Source of the DNA: Pleomorphomonas diazotrophica
Lineage (GTDB): Bacteria > Pseudomonadota > Alphaproteobacteria > Rhizobiales > Pleomorphomonadaceae
Assembly: GCF_002844595.1 (NCBI RefSeq)
Contig: NZ_PJNW01000009.1
Coordinates: 124,001-188,000 of the forward strand
Direction: 5' to 3'
Length of the DNA stretch: 64,000 bases
Every line of letters begins with the position of its first letter. Position 1 is the first letter of the stretch. Of the stretch, positions 63,589 to 64,000 are shown one piece after another. The notes under the pieces were generated by a model that saw nothing but the letters and a program-made list of their open reading frames with translations, did not search any database and was not told the DNA's origin. Made by a program: the position numbers and the translations under genes.

Positions 63589-64000
63589 CTAAAGAAGGTT
63601 GTCGCGCAGGAAAATGTCGATGCGGATCCGCTCCTGCTCGTCGATGATCTGCCAGTCGGAGGTCAGCGACAGCAGCACGCGCGCCGCCGACCGCACCTCA
63701 TGACCGGGATCCTGGTTGATCACCGCGTCGATGGTCCCTCTCACCAGCGCTTCGCGGTTTTCCTCGATGAGCTCATGGGCGATGTAAACGATCTCGCGCG
63801 CCCGGCCGCTCGCCTCGAGCGCCGAGATGACGCCGGCATTGCCGGCGCCGGCGTTGTAGATGCCGGCAAGGTCGGAATGCTGGCGCAGGAGATCCTCGAC
63901 CAGCTTGTGAACACGCGCCGGATCGTCGCGCCCCTCGCGCAGGGCGATGACATGCACCTCGGGAAAGTCCTGGGCGATCACTTGCTCGAAGCCGAAGCGA
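63589..64000 (-). CDS. LacI family transcriptional regulator, C-terminal part
   Basis: The last 136 residues of a gene that begins beyond the right edge. The fold is the periplasmic-binding-like effector domain of the LacI family: a strand and helix with IYNAGAGNAGVISALEASG, then IAHELIEENREALVRGTIDAVINQDPGHEVRSAARVLL, which matches LacI-type sugar repressors. The helix-turn-helix lies outside the window. Its place before xylB and xylA suggests it controls xylose use, but the ligand is inferred from context. Confidence 0.85.
   Translation of the reverse strand, partial: RFGFEQVIAQDFPEVHVIALREGRDDPARVHKLVEDLLRQHSDLAGIYNAGAGNAGVISALEASGRAREIVYIAHELIEENREALVRGTIDAVINQDPGHEVRSAARVLLSLTSDWQIIDEQERIRIDIFLRDNLL

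Noticed and set aside
1-64000. CRISPR arrays, transposases, prophage genes, toxin-antitoxin or defence islands
   Set aside because: None was recognised; no regularly spaced repeats and no transposase, integrase, nuclease or phage structural motifs among the supported genes.

Overview
The window reads as a chromosomal segment of an alphaproteobacterium, most likely Hyphomicrobiales (Rhizobiales). The evidence is high GC coding sequence, an imuA-imuB-dnaE2 mutagenesis cassette behind a GAAC-N7-GAAC LexA box, a PCu(A)C copper chaperone next to a small Cys-rich protein, PilZ-carrying chemoreceptors, and two copies of a roughly 116-bp double-palindrome repeat that resembles the rhizobial RIME elements. 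Genus is not provable from the sequence alone. No prophage, insertion sequence, CRISPR array or rRNA operon was recognised.

Layout. 1-5 kb: the 3' end of dxs, a GNAT acetyltransferase, a Tat-exported CpdB-type nucleotidase and an AraC regulator. 5-12 kb: a small secreted protein, a divergent Na/Pi-cotransporter homologue, a CorA-type transporter, a copper-handling pair, an AT-rich gap and an HDAC-family deacetylase. 11.6-14.6 kb: repeat copy 1, then a minus-strand cluster nudK, DUF4406 and Sua5/TsaC facing a DeoR/GlpR regulator across three phased direct repeats. 14.7-20.6 kb: the SOS cassette imuA-imuB-dnaE2. 20.7-25.5 kb: a LysE exporter and a three-gene operon (LgoD-like dehydrogenase, tagaturonate reductase, altronate dehydratase) that together would convert L-galactonate to 2-keto-3-deoxygluconate. 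25.6-31 kb: HXXEE protein, flavodoxin with its DUF2023 partner, lrgA-lrgB, and a membrane GGDEF-EAL protein. 31-36.4 kb: an ArsR regulator and rhodanese sharing one operator motif, an amino-acid ABC transporter lacking its ATPase, a RibD-like reductase, and a PAS protein translationally overlapping a PilZ-tailed chemoreceptor. 36.6-41.3 kb: a GH94 phosphorylase with its own terminator, panE and an aldo-keto reductase. 41.4-48 kb: a complete ydcSTUVW-type putrescine uptake and gamma-aminobutyraldehyde oxidation operon with an upstream LysR gene. 48.3-52 kb: AI-2E-family permease, nucleoside-type deaminase, a lower-GC accessory stretch with a DUF4238 gene, and tRNA-Gln and tRNA-Pro. 52-60.5 kb: sugar isomerase-like protein, guanine deaminase divergent from formate-THF ligase, HxlR regulator, PilZ protein, fructokinase-like kinase, DadA and a DUF1131 lipoprotein. 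60.5-64 kb: repeat copy 2, then xylA and xylB behind a LacI-family regulator cut by the window edge.

The main theme is sugar-acid, pentose and polyamine scavenging combined with c-di-GMP and chemotaxis signalling. I found no convincing wholly new system. The observations most worth following up are the split Aer-like PAS plus PilZ chemoreceptor pair, the RIME-like repeat pair with one copy overlapping a stop codon, and several palindromic or phased-repeat operators that tie regulators to targets within the window.
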